Below, piece after piece: positions 17,110-27,200 of a DNA stretch of 64,000 nt (position 1 is the stretch's first letter; each line of letters starts with the position of its first letter). The DNA is from Akkermansiaceae bacterium (GTDB lineage: Bacteria; Verrucomicrobiota; Verrucomicrobiia; Verrucomicrobiales; Akkermansiaceae), in the NCBI GenBank assembly GCA_024233135.1, contig JACKPZ010000001.1, positions 240,874 to 304,873 on the forward strand, read 5' to 3'. A model generated the notes under the pieces. That model saw only the letters and a program-made list of their open reading frames with translations, was not told the DNA's origin and searched no databases. The translations under genes were made by a program, and so were the position numbers.

Positions 17110-19133
17110 GAGGTGGGGCGGCGGCGCGCCCATTCCACCCACAATCGTTTGGCTTTGGAAACCCCTTTCAGATACCAAGGCCTGCGATCCTCCGCCGCGG
17201 CGGGCGAAACGAGCAGGCGCGCGACCTTGAGCGCGGTGGTGAACTCGCCGGTCTCGGGGTTCAGATAACGCGGGTAGCGGATGAGCGCGCCGCAGACGAG
17301 TTCCTCAAGCGTGAGCGTGCGGGTGCGGCGCCCGCAGGCGATCCGGTCGGTGGTGAGCCCCCAGCCGGCGTAGAACGGGATGCCGTAGGTGAACACGGGT
17401 TTCTCGCGGATGAGCGCCTCGAAGCCGACGGTGGAGGTCATCGTGTGGACCTCGTCGCAGAGGTCGAGCCAGTCGAGCACGTTGCCTTCGGTGACGGCGA
17501 GGTCGCAGGCTTCCGCGAAACCGGGCGGCAGCACGTTTCCATGGCGCGCCCCGGCGACGAGGTCGGGGTGGGCCTTGAAGACGATGTAGGCGCCCGGCTC
17601 CATTTCGCGCACGCGCTGGAGCAGCGCGAGGTTCGACTTCAGCTCCGGGCTGCCGAAGGCGATCGACGCGTCCGCCTCGACTTGTCCAGGCACGAGGATC
17701 ACCTTGCGGCCGGCGGTTTTCGATGCGTCCAGCGCCACATTGCCGCCGCCGACGTTGTATTTCGTGAGCCGCATTTCGCGCAGCAGATCGATCAGTTCGC
17801 GGGCCTGCCGGGCATCCTCGCCGGAAAAGCCGGACTGATAGATCGCCTCCAGATCGGACGGAGCGCCGGCATCGAAGTAGATCCCGCGGCCGTCGACGAC
17901 CCACGAGTAGGGAAAGTTGAACGCTGCTCCGAGCCCGCGCGAGCGCAGGAAGCCGTCCTCGACGCGCGCCGTGCGGGCGGCGATGCGCTCCGGCACCTCG
18001 CTCCAACGGCCCCAGACGAGGAAACGGTCGGCGGAGTCCGGAGCTTCGTCCGCTCCGGAAACATGCCGCAACTCGCCCGCCGGGCTGCGCAGGTAGGCGG
18101 GAACGATGCTCCGTTGCCACGGCGTGAGGCCGATCACGACCGTGGTCCCGCGGTTGCGGCGGAACATTTCCTTTTGCAGCGCAAGGTGATCGAGGATGCC
18201 GCCGAGTCCGCAGGGTTCGCCGCTGTCCGGGTCGAAGTAGTGGCAATACCGGACATAAGCCGCCTCGAAGACCTCCGCCAGACCGGCGCGCGTTCCGCGG
18301 TCCGCTCCGGGCGCGCGGTCGTCGGTGAGGCCCCAGCCGGCGAAAAACGGCCGCCCGAACGTGATCACCCGCCGGCCATGGACAAGCGCCTCCATGCCCA
18401 TCAGCGACCCGCCGACCAGCACGGTATGGCAGAACGAGAAACACTGCGCCGGTGACAAATCCGGAGGCAACAGCCGGACGCGGGCGTCGGCCAGCAGGCG
18501 CTCCGGCAGGCAACTGTGCTTGCGCCGGTGCACGTGGTCTGGATGCGCCCGCACATAGACCGGACAACCATCGAATTCATCCAACGCCGCCCTCAACATG
18601 CGCTCGAAATCGCGATCCACCATCCCACCGTGGCGGATCGACGCGTCGCCGCGGGTCTGGTCGACCACCAGCACACCGGTTTCCTCCGGGACCTCCGCAT
18701 CGCGATACTCGCCGGGAAACCAATTGTATTTCGAAGCTCCGGTTTCGCGGAAACGCCGCATCAACTCGTCCACCGGAATACCATCCGGGTCGCTCGGGAG
18801 CATCCAGCCCCGGGGTTCGCCGGAGCGGATCGACTCGATCAGATCCGAGTTTCCATCCGCGGCATAGTGGATGCCCATGGAGTCCGCGAGCAGGCCGTAA
18901 CAAGCACCTTCCATTCCCGGCCGCAGCGAGCGGACGAGGGCATCCTCCAACAACAAGAGCGGCCGCCCGGTGCGTTTGGCCGCGCGCATCGCCGAAAGCC
19001 CGCTCGGTTTCAACCCCCAGCCTACATGCACCTCCGGACGCCCCGCGGCCCGCGCCGCGAGAAACCCGGGAAGCAGCGGATGGCGCAGCACCTTGCGATA
19101 GACCCAGGCGGCTTGCCCCACATGCTGCTTCAT
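17106..19133 (-). CDS. kpsC: Capsule poly-Kdo linker transferase KpsC
   Basis: 675 residues, the same length as E. coli KpsC. Two tandem KpsC/LpsZ-like beta-Kdo transferase modules are visible. Each has an ...EDxxxRS opening (LLEDALVRSLRPG; VEDGFLRSRGLG), a YVRAHPD or VFKAHPD histidine motif and a closing FYAGWGLT-type motif (FFAGWGLTDDR; FYAGWGLTTDR). In group 2 capsules KpsC extends lyso-phosphatidylglycerol with alternating beta-Kdo residues on the cytoplasmic face, giving the linker on which the capsule polymer is built. ATG 19133 matches the family N-terminus; a longer upstream frame is not conserved. No kpsF/kpsU genes for CMP-Kdo occur here, so that supply would come from elsewhere. 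Confidence 0.95.
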   Translation of the reverse strand: MKQHVGQAAWVYRKVLRHPLLPGFLAARAAGRPEVHVGWGLKPSGLSAMRAAKRTGRPLLLLEDALVRSLRPGMEGACYGLLADSMGIHYAADGNSDLIESIRSGEPRGWMLPSDPDGIPVDELMRRFRETGASKYNWFPGEYRDAEVPEETGVLVVDQTRGDASIRHGGMVDRDFERMLRAALDEFDGCPVYVRAHPDHVHRRKHSCLPERLLADARVRLLPPDLSPAQCFSFCHTVLVGGSLMGMEALVHGRRVITFGRPFFAGWGLTDDRAPGADRGTRAGLAEVFEAAYVRYCHYFDPDSGEPCGLGGILDHLALQKEMFRRNRGTTVVIGLTPWQRSIVPAYLRSPAGELRHVSGADEAPDSADRFLVWGRWSEVPERIAARTARVEDGFLRSRGLGAAFNFPYSWVVDGRGIYFDAGAPSDLEAIYQSGFSGEDARQARELIDLLREMRLTKYNVGGGNVALDASKTAGRKVILVPGQVEADASIAFGSPELKSNLALLQRVREMEPGAYIVFKAHPDLVAGARHGNVLPPGFAEACDLAVTEGNVLDWLDLCDEVHTMTSTVGFEALIREKPVFTYGIPFYAGWGLTTDRIACGRRTRTLTLEELVCGALIRYPRYLNPETGEFTTALKVARLLVSPAAAEDRRPWYLKGVSKAKRLWVEWARRRPTS

Positions 19134-19309
19134 CCGCGGCGAGCTTTCTCGGCCGCCCCGCGGATTGTCAACCCTCATGCCGGATCGTTCCCACCCGGCG
19201 GGCCGTTCGACGAACCCACCGGCCGGTCCCATCCAACCCTCGGCGCGGACGGTGGGGGGGAACACCCGCCCACGCCGGGGGACATCTCACCCTGGCGGGA
19301 GCCCGCGGA

Positions 19310-19639
19310 TCACGCGTGGGGGGGGCGGCTCCGGAACTTTGACCAGCGGTATTCCCAAACGTGGAGCCACGGATGGTGACCGTGTTCATCCGATGCCATG
19401 TAGGCGGAAATGGCGACTCCGGCGACCCACAGCACAGGCACCAGCACGAGGGAGAATCCCAGCGTGGCAAAGGCCAGCAGACCGGTGACGAAGAGCATCA
19501 GCACGTTTCCGATGAGCAGCAGCCCGAAGCCGGAGACGTAGTGATGTTTGTAGAGGTGCCCCAGACCGGGCACGACACTCAGCAGAGCGGCGATCTTGTT
19601 GCGATCGACTTGTTTCCACGCATCGATGAGTTCGCTCAT
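19310..19639 (-). CDS. Small membrane protein, unknown function
   Basis: 109 residues. The N-terminus DRNKIAALLSVVPGLGHLYKHHYVSG resembles the opening of TM2-domain-type small membrane proteins (lysine, PGLGHLY, then a glycine). Two or three TM helices follow (LLLIGNVLMLFVTGLLAF; FSLVLVPVLWVAGVAISAYM). The cytosolic tail is His/Trp/Arg-rich. It lies between kpsC and kpsS and is divergent from kpsS. A role in the capsule pathway is possible only by position. Confidence 0.72.
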   Translation of the reverse strand: MSELIDAWKQVDRNKIAALLSVVPGLGHLYKHHYVSGFGLLLIGNVLMLFVTGLLAFATLGFSLVLVPVLWVAGVAISAYMASDEHGHHPWLHVWEYRWSKFRSRPPHA

Positions 19640-19870
19640 GGTTTTCAGGGTTTAGGTTCAGGATCACATTCTCACCCCGGAAAAACGAAAGCAAGCTTCG
19701 AATCGGACGATGTTCGGTCGCGTGCTACCGGCCGGCTCCTACGGATCGTTTGAAGATTGACGGATTCCAAGCGCTTCCTAGAGTCCGGCCGTCCGCCGCT
19801 CCCGAAAAAAGTAAAAATCCACGCCATCCAATCGCGGCATTTCGGCGGATCATACCTATGAACAAGAACG
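19640..19870. promoter_or_regulatory. Divergent intergenic region upstream of kpsS
   Basis: About 230 bp separate the divergent small membrane protein gene and kpsS, so promoters for both should lie here. The stretch around 19804-19820 is A-rich (GAAAAAAGTAAAAATCC). A tiny frame of 11 codons beginning ATG at 19858 overlaps the kpsS start and is probably coincidental. I see no confident -35/-10 pair or palindrome. Confidence 0.35.
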
Positions 19871-21346
19871 ATGCTGTGGCGTATGCTATCTGATTCCCCG
19901 TCTTTCCGTCAGGGCCCGGGCTCTCTCGTTGAGCCTGCCGCGGGAGAAGGTTGGGTTCTCCACCCGCCTGCCGCGAGAACCACGAAGTGGTCCGGAGATC
20001 CGCCGCCGCCGCGCACGACGGCCACCGGCAAGAAAATCCTGATCGTCCAAGGTGACTGGGAGGCCGGCATGGCGTTGTTGGCGCAGGATCTGGAGGACGC
20101 GGGGCATGAGGTCGGCAAGGTTCTTTTCTGCGCCCCGGATTACGTTTACCGCCTCAAAGGGATCCGCACCCATTCCTTCCGCAAGCCGCTGGAAGAGTTC
20201 GACGGATGGTTGAGGCAGCTCGTCCGCGACGAAGGCTACGACACGTTTTTCCTCTACAACCACTACCGGCCGTACAACCAGATCGCCTGGAACCTCGCCG
20301 AGGAACTGGATCTGGACTGCCAGGTGTTCGAGCTGGGCCTCATCCGGCCGAACTGCGTGATGGTCTTCGACCGCCAGAACACTCCGCTGGTGGCGCTTTC
20401 CCGCGAGTGGGAGAAACTCCTCAATGACGAGCGCGACGAGCCCGCCCCGGAGGAGATGCCGCAGGAGCTCTGCCAGGTGAGCACGCCGGTCAAGATGGCT
20501 TCGTTCTGCGCCAATTTCCTGTTCAGCCGGCTCACCTCCCCCCTGTTCCCGAATTTTGTCGACCAGCGGGACATGAACCTGTGGACCCATTTCAAACACG
20601 GCATGATCCACCTCTGGCGTTTCCTCGAGCGCGGCCGTGACGCCGAGCTCGACGAAGTGATCGCCGGCGAGTGGTCCGGCACCTACTATGCGGTGCCGCT
20701 GCAGGTCCACAGCGACACCCAGATCACCCGCTGCTCGAACTACGACTCGATCGAGCAGTTCATCAAGGAGGTGGTCACCTCGTTCGCGAACCATGCCCCG
20801 GCGGACACCAAACTGATTTTCAAGGTCCATCCGATGGACCGTGGTTACAAGGACTACGCCGACCTGATCGCCGGTCTCGACCTCCGGCTCGGCGGAGGCC
20901 GCTTGATCTACGTCGACCGCGTCCACCTGCCGACCCTGCTTTCCAACTCGCTCGGCGTCGTCAACATCAACAGCTCGGTGGGCATCTCCGGTCTGGTTCA
21001 CCACGCTCCGGTGATCGCGCTCGGCACGGCCGTCTACGATCTGCCGAAACTGACGTGGCAGGGCGGACTCGACGAGTTCTGGACGAAGGCGAAACGGCCG
21101 AAGGCGGCCATGGTGACCCGTTTCATCCACCTCCTGCTCGAGCTCAACCAAGGCCGCGGCACCCTGTCGCAACGTTGCTTCGACGTGCCCGGGCGCTGCC
21201 GCATCCGGTGGCCGCAGCCCTTTCAACGGAGTTTCCTTGCACGCGAAGCAACCGAAGAGGACGAGATCGCGGATGACGCACCGACCTCACGGGTGCTTTG
21301 CCAGACGGCCACCCGCGGCCGGGTTCCTGACCGGGTGGGCACCTGA
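19871..21346 (+). CDS. kpsS: Capsule linker Kdo transferase/export protein KpsS
   Basis: 491 residues, longer than E. coli KpsS (about 390) because of N- and C-terminal extensions. Homology starts near KKILIVQGDWEAGM. The conserved block YYAVPLQVHSDTQITRCSNY, then FIKEVVTSF, LIFKVHPMDRGYKDY and GVVNINSSVGISGLVH, closely follows E. coli KpsS. KpsS adds the first Kdo to the lipid acceptor before KpsC continues, on the cytoplasmic side. The first ~50 residues are Pro/Gly-rich and unconserved, so a downstream start is possible. First gene of a plus-strand unit with gpsA (3 bp downstream) and tagD, linking linker synthesis to glycerol-phosphate supply. Confidence 0.93.
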   Translation: MLWRMLSDSPSFRQGPGSLVEPAAGEGWVLHPPAARTTKWSGDPPPPRTTATGKKILIVQGDWEAGMALLAQDLEDAGHEVGKVLFCAPDYVYRLKGIRTHSFRKPLEEFDGWLRQLVRDEGYDTFFLYNHYRPYNQIAWNLAEELDLDCQVFELGLIRPNCVMVFDRQNTPLVALSREWEKLLNDERDEPAPEEMPQELCQVSTPVKMASFCANFLFSRLTSPLFPNFVDQRDMNLWTHFKHGMIHLWRFLERGRDAELDEVIAGEWSGTYYAVPLQVHSDTQITRCSNYDSIEQFIKEVVTSFANHAPADTKLIFKVHPMDRGYKDYADLIAGLDLRLGGGRLIYVDRVHLPTLLSNSLGVVNINSSVGISGLVHHAPVIALGTAVYDLPKLTWQGGLDEFWTKAKRPKAAMVTRFIHLLLELNQGRGTLSQRCFDVPGRCRIRWPQPFQRSFLAREATEEDEIADDAPTSRVLCQTATRGRVPDRVGT

Positions 21347-21349
21347 GCC

Positions 21350-22402
21350 ATGACCCTGCGGGAAATCGCCATCATCGGTGGAGGAGCGTTGGGCAGCTCC
21401 CTCGCGATCAATCTTTCGCGACGGAAAGAAATCCGCTGGATCGTCCGATCATCTGCCGATGCGGCGGAGATCCTCCGGACCCGGACCAACCCACACTACC
21501 TGCCGGACCACAGGATTCCCGATGCCATCCATGTCACCACCGACATCGCGGCCGGCCTCGCATCCGCCGACCTCGCGCTCGTCGCAACACCCACGGCAGC
21601 ATTCGCTTCGGTGGTGGGAGCGGTGGCGGACGCGCGGCCCGGCCTTCCGGTGATCTGGGGCTGCAAGGGATTCTGCCCGCGGACCGGCGAACTCCTGTCC
21701 GCTGCGGCGGCGGAAATCCTCACACCCGGAACCGTCCACGGCGCGCTCTCCGGCCCCGGCTTCGCGGAAGGGCTGGCAAGCGGAGATCCGACCGCGCTCG
21801 TCGTCGCGACCAACGCCGGCAAGGAATCCACCCTTGCCGTCGCCGAAGCACTTTCCAACGAAAGTCTCCGTGTCTACGCGAATCCGGATCTCATCGGCGT
21901 GCAGATCTGCGGCGCGATCAAGAATGTGTATGCCATCGCCGCCGGCATCATCGACGGATGCGGCTGGGGTGTGAACACCCGTGCCGCCATGATGACACGC
22001 GCCATCGCCGAAACCAGGGTGCTCCTCAAGGCATGGAACGGCAAACGTTCCACCCTGGTCGGCCTGTCTGGTTTCGGTGACTTCCATCTGACCTGCGGCA
22101 GCCGGCAATCCCGCAATTACCAGGTCGGCATGGCGCTGGCGTCGGGAGTGCCGCTCGCCCGGGCGCTCGAGACCCTGGGCCACGTCGCCGAAGGCGTGCA
22201 GACCGCACGCCTCATCTGCGGACGGGCGGAGGCGGCGGGCATCGAAATGCCTCTCGCTCGTGCGGTGAACGAGATCCTCGACGGAGTCCGGTCCCCCCGC
22301 GAATGCGCCGCGGCGCTGATGGCGCGAGACATCCGGTCCGAGAAGAAACCCAAGGCGAAATCCGCTCCTGCCCGCAACAGCCGGTTGACGGATCTCGTGT
22401 GA
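21350..22402 (+). CDS. gpsA: NAD(P)-dependent glycerol-3-phosphate dehydrogenase GpsA
   Basis: 350 residues. Reduces dihydroxyacetone phosphate to sn-glycerol-3-phosphate. The N-terminal Rossmann motif is IAIIGGGALGSSLA. Family signatures are present: GALSGPGFAEGLA, the catalytic-lysine region GAIKNVYAIAAGI, and GLSGFGDFHLTCGSRQSRN. The tail is basic (EKKPKAKSAPARN). It starts 3 bp after kpsS and is followed after 19 bp by tagD. This position suggests a copy dedicated to CDP-glycerol supply for capsule rather than only phospholipid synthesis; whether a second gpsA exists elsewhere cannot be seen. Confidence 0.95.
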   Translation: MTLREIAIIGGGALGSSLAINLSRRKEIRWIVRSSADAAEILRTRTNPHYLPDHRIPDAIHVTTDIAAGLASADLALVATPTAAFASVVGAVADARPGLPVIWGCKGFCPRTGELLSAAAAEILTPGTVHGALSGPGFAEGLASGDPTALVVATNAGKESTLAVAEALSNESLRVYANPDLIGVQICGAIKNVYAIAAGIIDGCGWGVNTRAAMMTRAIAETRVLLKAWNGKRSTLVGLSGFGDFHLTCGSRQSRNYQVGMALASGVPLARALETLGHVAEGVQTARLICGRAEAAGIEMPLARAVNEILDGVRSPRECAAALMARDIRSEKKPKAKSAPARNSRLTDLV

Positions 22403-22421
22403 TCCTCATTCTGCCGCCGCC

Positions 22422-22823
22422 ATGCGCACCGTTCTGACCTACGGCACCTTCGATCTGCTCCACATCGGCCACATCAACCTGTTGCGGCGGGCCCGGGATC
22501 TTGGCGACCGCCTGATCGTAGCGTTGTCCACCGACGAGTTCAATCTCGCCGAGAAGAACAAGGTCTGCGTGAACACCTACGCCGACCGCAAGGTGATCCT
22601 CGAATCGCTCCGCTTCGTCGATCTCGTCATCCCCGAGGAAAACTGGGAGCAGAAAGTCACCGATGTGGTGACCCATGAGGTGGATGTCTTCACCATCGGC
22701 GACGATTGGAAAGGCCACTTCGATTTCCTCAAGGACAAGTGCGAGGTGGTGTATCTCCCCCGCACGGCGAACATCTCGACCACCGAGATCAAACAAAACA
22801 TCGCCACCGGCGGCCGAGGTTGA
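22422..22823 (+). CDS. tagD: Glycerol-3-phosphate cytidylyltransferase (TagD/TarD)
   Basis: 133 residues, the usual size. Makes CDP-glycerol from CTP and sn-glycerol-3-phosphate. The nucleotidyltransferase motif GTFDLLHIGHINLLRRA contains the HxGH signature, and the C-terminal RTANISTTEIKQ matches the RTxxISTT motif of the family. Residues EKNKVCVNTYADRKVILES fit the substrate loop. It lies directly after gpsA, whose product is its substrate. In Gram-positive bacteria this enzyme feeds wall teichoic acid; in diderms it feeds glycerol-phosphate capsules, which fits the TagF-like enzymes nearby. Confidence 0.97.
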   Translation: MRTVLTYGTFDLLHIGHINLLRRARDLGDRLIVALSTDEFNLAEKNKVCVNTYADRKVILESLRFVDLVIPEENWEQKVTDVVTHEVDVFTIGDDWKGHFDFLKDKCEVVYLPRTANISTTEIKQNIATGGRG

Positions 22824-22844
22824 GTCCGGCGTAGGTCCGCCCCC

Positions 22845-22874
22845 GGGACGGATGGTTTCCTGCGTTTCCGTCCC
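22845..22874 (+). other. Inverted repeat after tagD
   Basis: A perfect 8-bp inverted repeat (GGGACGGA ... TCCGTCCC) with a 14-nt loop lies 22 bp past the tagD stop. There is no T-run, so it is at best a weak terminator or an mRNA-stabilising hairpin between tagD and the sulfotransferase gene. Confidence 0.4.
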
Positions 22875-22961
22875 GCGCTTGCGCGATGCCGCCCCCGCGG
22901 ACATTCTCCGGGCCGGCCGGCGGCCCTTTTCCCGATCCCGGCCAGCGATTCACGGAGCCTC

Positions 22962-24194
22962 ATGAAGATCATCGCGCATATCGGAACGCCCAAGACCGGC
23001 ACCACCTCGATCCAGCAGGTTCTCAACGCGAACCGGGACCATCTGCATTCCTTCGGCTACCACTACCTCGCTTCGATGGGGGTCAGCAACCATGTGGCCT
23101 TCCCCCGCTGTTTCTACTCGAAATTCCGTCCGACGGATGAGTATTGCAGGATCCGCCGCATCACGACTCCCGCCGAGTTCGAAGAACACCGGGCCGCGAA
23201 GCTCCGGGAACTCGAAGACGAGCTGGCTTCCCTGCCCGCCGGAACGCACACGGTGGTGACCTCCTGCGAGCACTTCTACTCGCGCCTCAACACCGCGGAG
23301 GAGATCGCCGCGCTGGCGGGATTCCTGGACCGGCATTTCTCCCACGTCGAAATCGTCGTCTATCTCAGGAACCAGCCGGAACTGCTGACATCCCTGTATT
23401 CCACCGTCCTCAAGGCGGATGGGGAGATCTCCGGCTTGCACGAATTCACCGGAAAAGTCTGCCGCGAGAGCAACCCATACTTCAACTTTCATCTCGGTCT
23501 GGGCCGTTGGCGCGACCAGTTCGGCGACGACGCGCTCTCCGCCCGGCTGTTCGCCCGCGACGAATTCATCGACGGGGACTTGCTTTCGGACTTCTTCGGC
23601 AGGATCGATCCGGTACTGCTTCCCGGTCTGCTCAGGCCCGGAAGCAACCACAACGAGTCGATGACACATCTGGGGCAGGTCATCGCCCGCTCGGTGAACG
23701 CCGTCGAACCGCGTTACATCGAGGGAGCCGGCTCGAACAAGGAGAACCGGCGCTGGATCTCCCGGATCGCCGAAGCCTTCCGGAGGACGGGTCAGCAGCT
23801 TCCGGAGGATGTATACCAGCGGATCGTGGACGAGTTCCGGGCGTCCAACGAAAACCTGCGGAAGGAGCTTTTCCCCGGACGGGACACCTTGTTTCCGGGA
23901 CGCAAACAGGCCGATCCGAACGAAGGCCGGATGCTGACCAGCGAGCAGGAGATGGTCCTTTCATCCCTCATCGGCAGATCCCGCGGCGGTCGGAGGAAAT
24001 CCCACCCGAAGGGTGCGGTTCGGGTCCTCCGGGATGCGGCGGCCGCCTTGGAAGGGACCGACCTGAAGCAAGCCTATCAACTCATGAAGCTGGCCAGCGC
24101 TCTGAAACCCGAAGGGGATTTCATCAAGCGGAAGTTGCTCGCCTATGAAAAGAAACTCGGTGCCGACGCATCCCCGTCGTCGGGATCCGATTGA
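22962..24194 (+). CDS. Sulfotransferase-like P-loop protein
   Basis: 410 residues. The N-terminal 5'-phosphosulfate-binding loop is HIGTPKTGTTSIQQVL (KxGTT). A degenerate 3'-phosphate motif lies in VYLRNQPELLTSLY, with Arg and the Ser at +8 retained. The predicted reaction is transfer of sulfate from PAPS to a glycan hydroxyl. The C-terminal ~90 residues, from about 325, are Lys/Arg-rich and helical and end SSGSD. More divergent from the four minus-strand paralogues than they are from one another. It starts 138 bp after tagD and ends 6 bp from the convergent polymerase gene. The acceptor is presumably the capsule, by position. Confidence 0.75.
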   Translation: MKIIAHIGTPKTGTTSIQQVLNANRDHLHSFGYHYLASMGVSNHVAFPRCFYSKFRPTDEYCRIRRITTPAEFEEHRAAKLRELEDELASLPAGTHTVVTSCEHFYSRLNTAEEIAALAGFLDRHFSHVEIVVYLRNQPELLTSLYSTVLKADGEISGLHEFTGKVCRESNPYFNFHLGLGRWRDQFGDDALSARLFARDEFIDGDLLSDFFGRIDPVLLPGLLRPGSNHNESMTHLGQVIARSVNAVEPRYIEGAGSNKENRRWISRIAEAFRRTGQQLPEDVYQRIVDEFRASNENLRKELFPGRDTLFPGRKQADPNEGRMLTSEQEMVLSSLIGRSRGGRRKSHPKGAVRVLRDAAAALEGTDLKQAYQLMKLASALKPEGDFIKRKLLAYEKKLGADASPSSGSD

Positions 24195-24200
24195 TCCGCG

Positions 24201-27200
24201 CTACCGGGGGGCCGCGTCGCCCAGTCCGCACGATTTGGCGCGGAACGCCTGAAGCGCTTTGGTGAGATAGGCATCCATGTCCACCTCGGCCGCCGCAATC
24301 CCGCCCTTGAGGAATTCCCTCATCCCCCGCGCGAGCCCGGCGTCCGAGTTTTCCACCAGTTCGCCGGACCGCCCTTCGATCACGCCTCTGGAGCCGACGA
24401 TGTCGGTGGCGATGATGGGTTTGCCGAGGATGATCGCCTCCAGCAACACCATCGGCTGGCCCTCGTGGTTGGAAGAGAGGACGAAACAATCCGATTTCCG
24501 GATGTAGGGGAACGGATTCTCCCGGAACCCCAGGAACCGGATCCGTTCTTCCAAGCCGAGGGAACGGACCTGACCCTCGAGCTGGAGACGGAGCGGTCCG
24601 TCTCCCACGATCGCCAGTTTCGCCGTTTCGTTTCGTTTGGCGACCTTGGCGAACGCACGGATCAACTTCGCATGGTCCTTCTCGATCGACAGCCGGCCGA
24701 CCGTGATGAAAACGGGTCCTATCCCGTCGAAGATGTCGGCATCCCCCTCCGGCTCCCCGGCCGCGAGGTCACGGATCCGCGAAGGGATCAGCACGTTCTC
24801 CACGAAGTCGAATTTCGAATCCGGGATTCCGTAGCGGGCGGACAACGACGCGTTGTTGAGATCCATCGTCATCCGGGAAACCGAGATGATCCGGTCGAAA
24901 TGCCGGTACAACTCGAAGACCTGGGTCAGATAAGGAAACCGGACACAGCATTCGCTCATCATGTCGTTATGCTGATAGATCGCCTTGTGTCCCACCAGAT
25001 GTCCGGGGGCGCAGCCGATGAGCGCGGTCCAGAACGTGTTGTATCCTTCGAAATCGATCGCGGCATCGAAGCGGGATTCGCCCAGCAGCCGCCGGTATTC
25101 GCGGGCGAACGCGTGTTGGTAGATCCCGCGGATCTCCTCGGAATCGGGAATCGCGCCATCGTCCCGGAACCGCTGCTGGATCCACATTTCCTCGTGGCTG
25201 AAATTCGCGCGCCCGACCCGCGGGAGGATCCGCGCCGCGGCGGCCAACCTGCCCATCCGCCTGGCGTCCTCCGGTTCGGTTTCCTTCAGCCACTTCGATT
25301 CCGCGAGCATGGTGATGCGCGGTGGCGATCCGGCGCTGGCGTCCAGAAGGTTGGCGAGCGACGAAGTAATGCCGTTGGGGAGCAGTTTCCCACCGAACAT
25401 CAGGACCTGTGGTTCCGTGCTCTCCAGCGGGCGGGACCGCGGCGCGAAAATCCGCTCGAGCACCCGCTTCGTCGCCCGTCCGTCCTCGTGAGGGCAGAAT
25501 TCGAGCCGCGCCGTTTCAATACGCGGTGCCGGGGAGACGTCGCCGCGGAGATGGTTCCGCAACTCCGCGAGCAGATCGTCGAGATTCCTGGCGACGGGGC
25601 CCGGCAACCCGTCGATTCCGAAGTAGATGCCTCTTGCCGCGGTGTATTCCTCCAGATCCTTGAGGTAGAACAAGATCGTCCGGCCGGTGGCGAGGAAGTC
25701 GAACCAGATGCTCGAGTAGTCCGTGACGAGGATGTCGACGATCGACAGGAGATCGTTGGTGGAGATGTCATCGGGAACATGGTGGGCCAGTCCACGGGAG
25801 TCGCTCAGGGTGTGGCCGCGGAACAACAGATGGCAGTCTCCCTCCTTCAGGCGGTTCACCTCGCGTTCGACCTCATCGGCCTCGAGTTCGGGAGTCGCAT
25901 GGCTTCCGCGCCAGGTCGGGGCGTAGAGCACCACTTTCCGGGAACCGTCGATGCCGAGCCGTTTCCTCATCGCTTCCTTTTCAGCGTCCGTGGCGTTGAG
26001 GGTGAGGTCGATCCGTGGATAGCCGGTCTCGATGATGTCGCCATGGGCGAGACCATCGATCTCGTAGGCGCGGGTCAGGATGTCGGTCGTGTGGGGGTTC
26101 GGGCTGAGGATGTGGGTCGCCTGGAGGAGGTTCCGGGAGATGTTTCCATAGACGAAGGGCTCGCCCTGGATATGTTTTCCGACGGTTTTCCACGGTGTGC
26201 CGTGCCACGTGTTGAGATAGATCTGTCCTTCCTTCCGGATGAAGTACGGGTGGAAGGTCACGTTGTTGATCAGGACGCCCGCGGAAGCGAGATGACGCAT
26301 GTAAGCATCGGAGCCGCGGACAACGAAGATGACGTTCCTCATCCCCTTGAAACGTTCGGGAACGAGGGACGGGTCGTTTACCGACCAGACGTGGATCCAA
26401 TCCGCGCGGGACGGATCCGCGAGCAGGTCGAGGAACAAGGCATACGGATTGCACGACATCGTCTCACCATGGAAACTCTCGTAGAGAGCCATCCCGGGAC
26501 GGATGGCGAGGGTCTCGTAGTACTCGGTGTAGATCGCGACCTTGCGGAACGCGGAGTCGCCCTGGAAGGTCGATTTGTTGAGCCCATGGGCCCTCCGGAT
26601 GGGACGGAGGCTCGCGTAGGCCTCGCAAGCTTCCTCATGGCGGCCGAGTTTCGCCAGGCAAGCGCCCAGCCGGTAGTAGCGTGCGGGGTCGTGACCGGGT
26701 GTCCGCATGACACACTGGTTGTAGGCCTCCGCCGCTTCGCTCCATTGGGATAGGGCTTCATGGCAGTTGCCGAGTTTCCACCATGCGTCCGGATCGGTCG
26801 CGTCGCGGCCGGTTTCGCGGGCGAGGCGGTCGCGCGCCTGTTCGACTCCTCTTTCTCCCGTCTCGTTGAGCGCCGGATCATCGAGCCATTCCAGATCCGG
26901 GCCGGCTCCGCCGGCATCCGCCTCGCGGGACATGTGGAACGCTTCGCACGCCTTCTCATACGCGCCCTCCTTCGCGAGAACCTGGCCGAGCCGGTAGAAC
27001 CACGCGGGGACCAGTTTGGGGGCGCTTTCCGCGGCATTGCGGTAGGCGCTTGCCGCCGCCTGATGTTTCCCCTGGCGTTCACGGACGAACCCGAGGCGGT
27101 AGTGCCATTCGGCTTCGCAATCGTGCCGTTGGATGGCGGCTTCGTATCCCTGCTCCGCCTTGTCCCACCGGTAGTTCCGGTCGTGGCAGCACGCGAGGTT

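Noticed and set aside
19858..19893. Eleven-codon open frame overlapping the kpsS start as a leader peptide
   Set aside because: No ribosome binding site, no run of regulatory codons and no attenuator hairpin after it.
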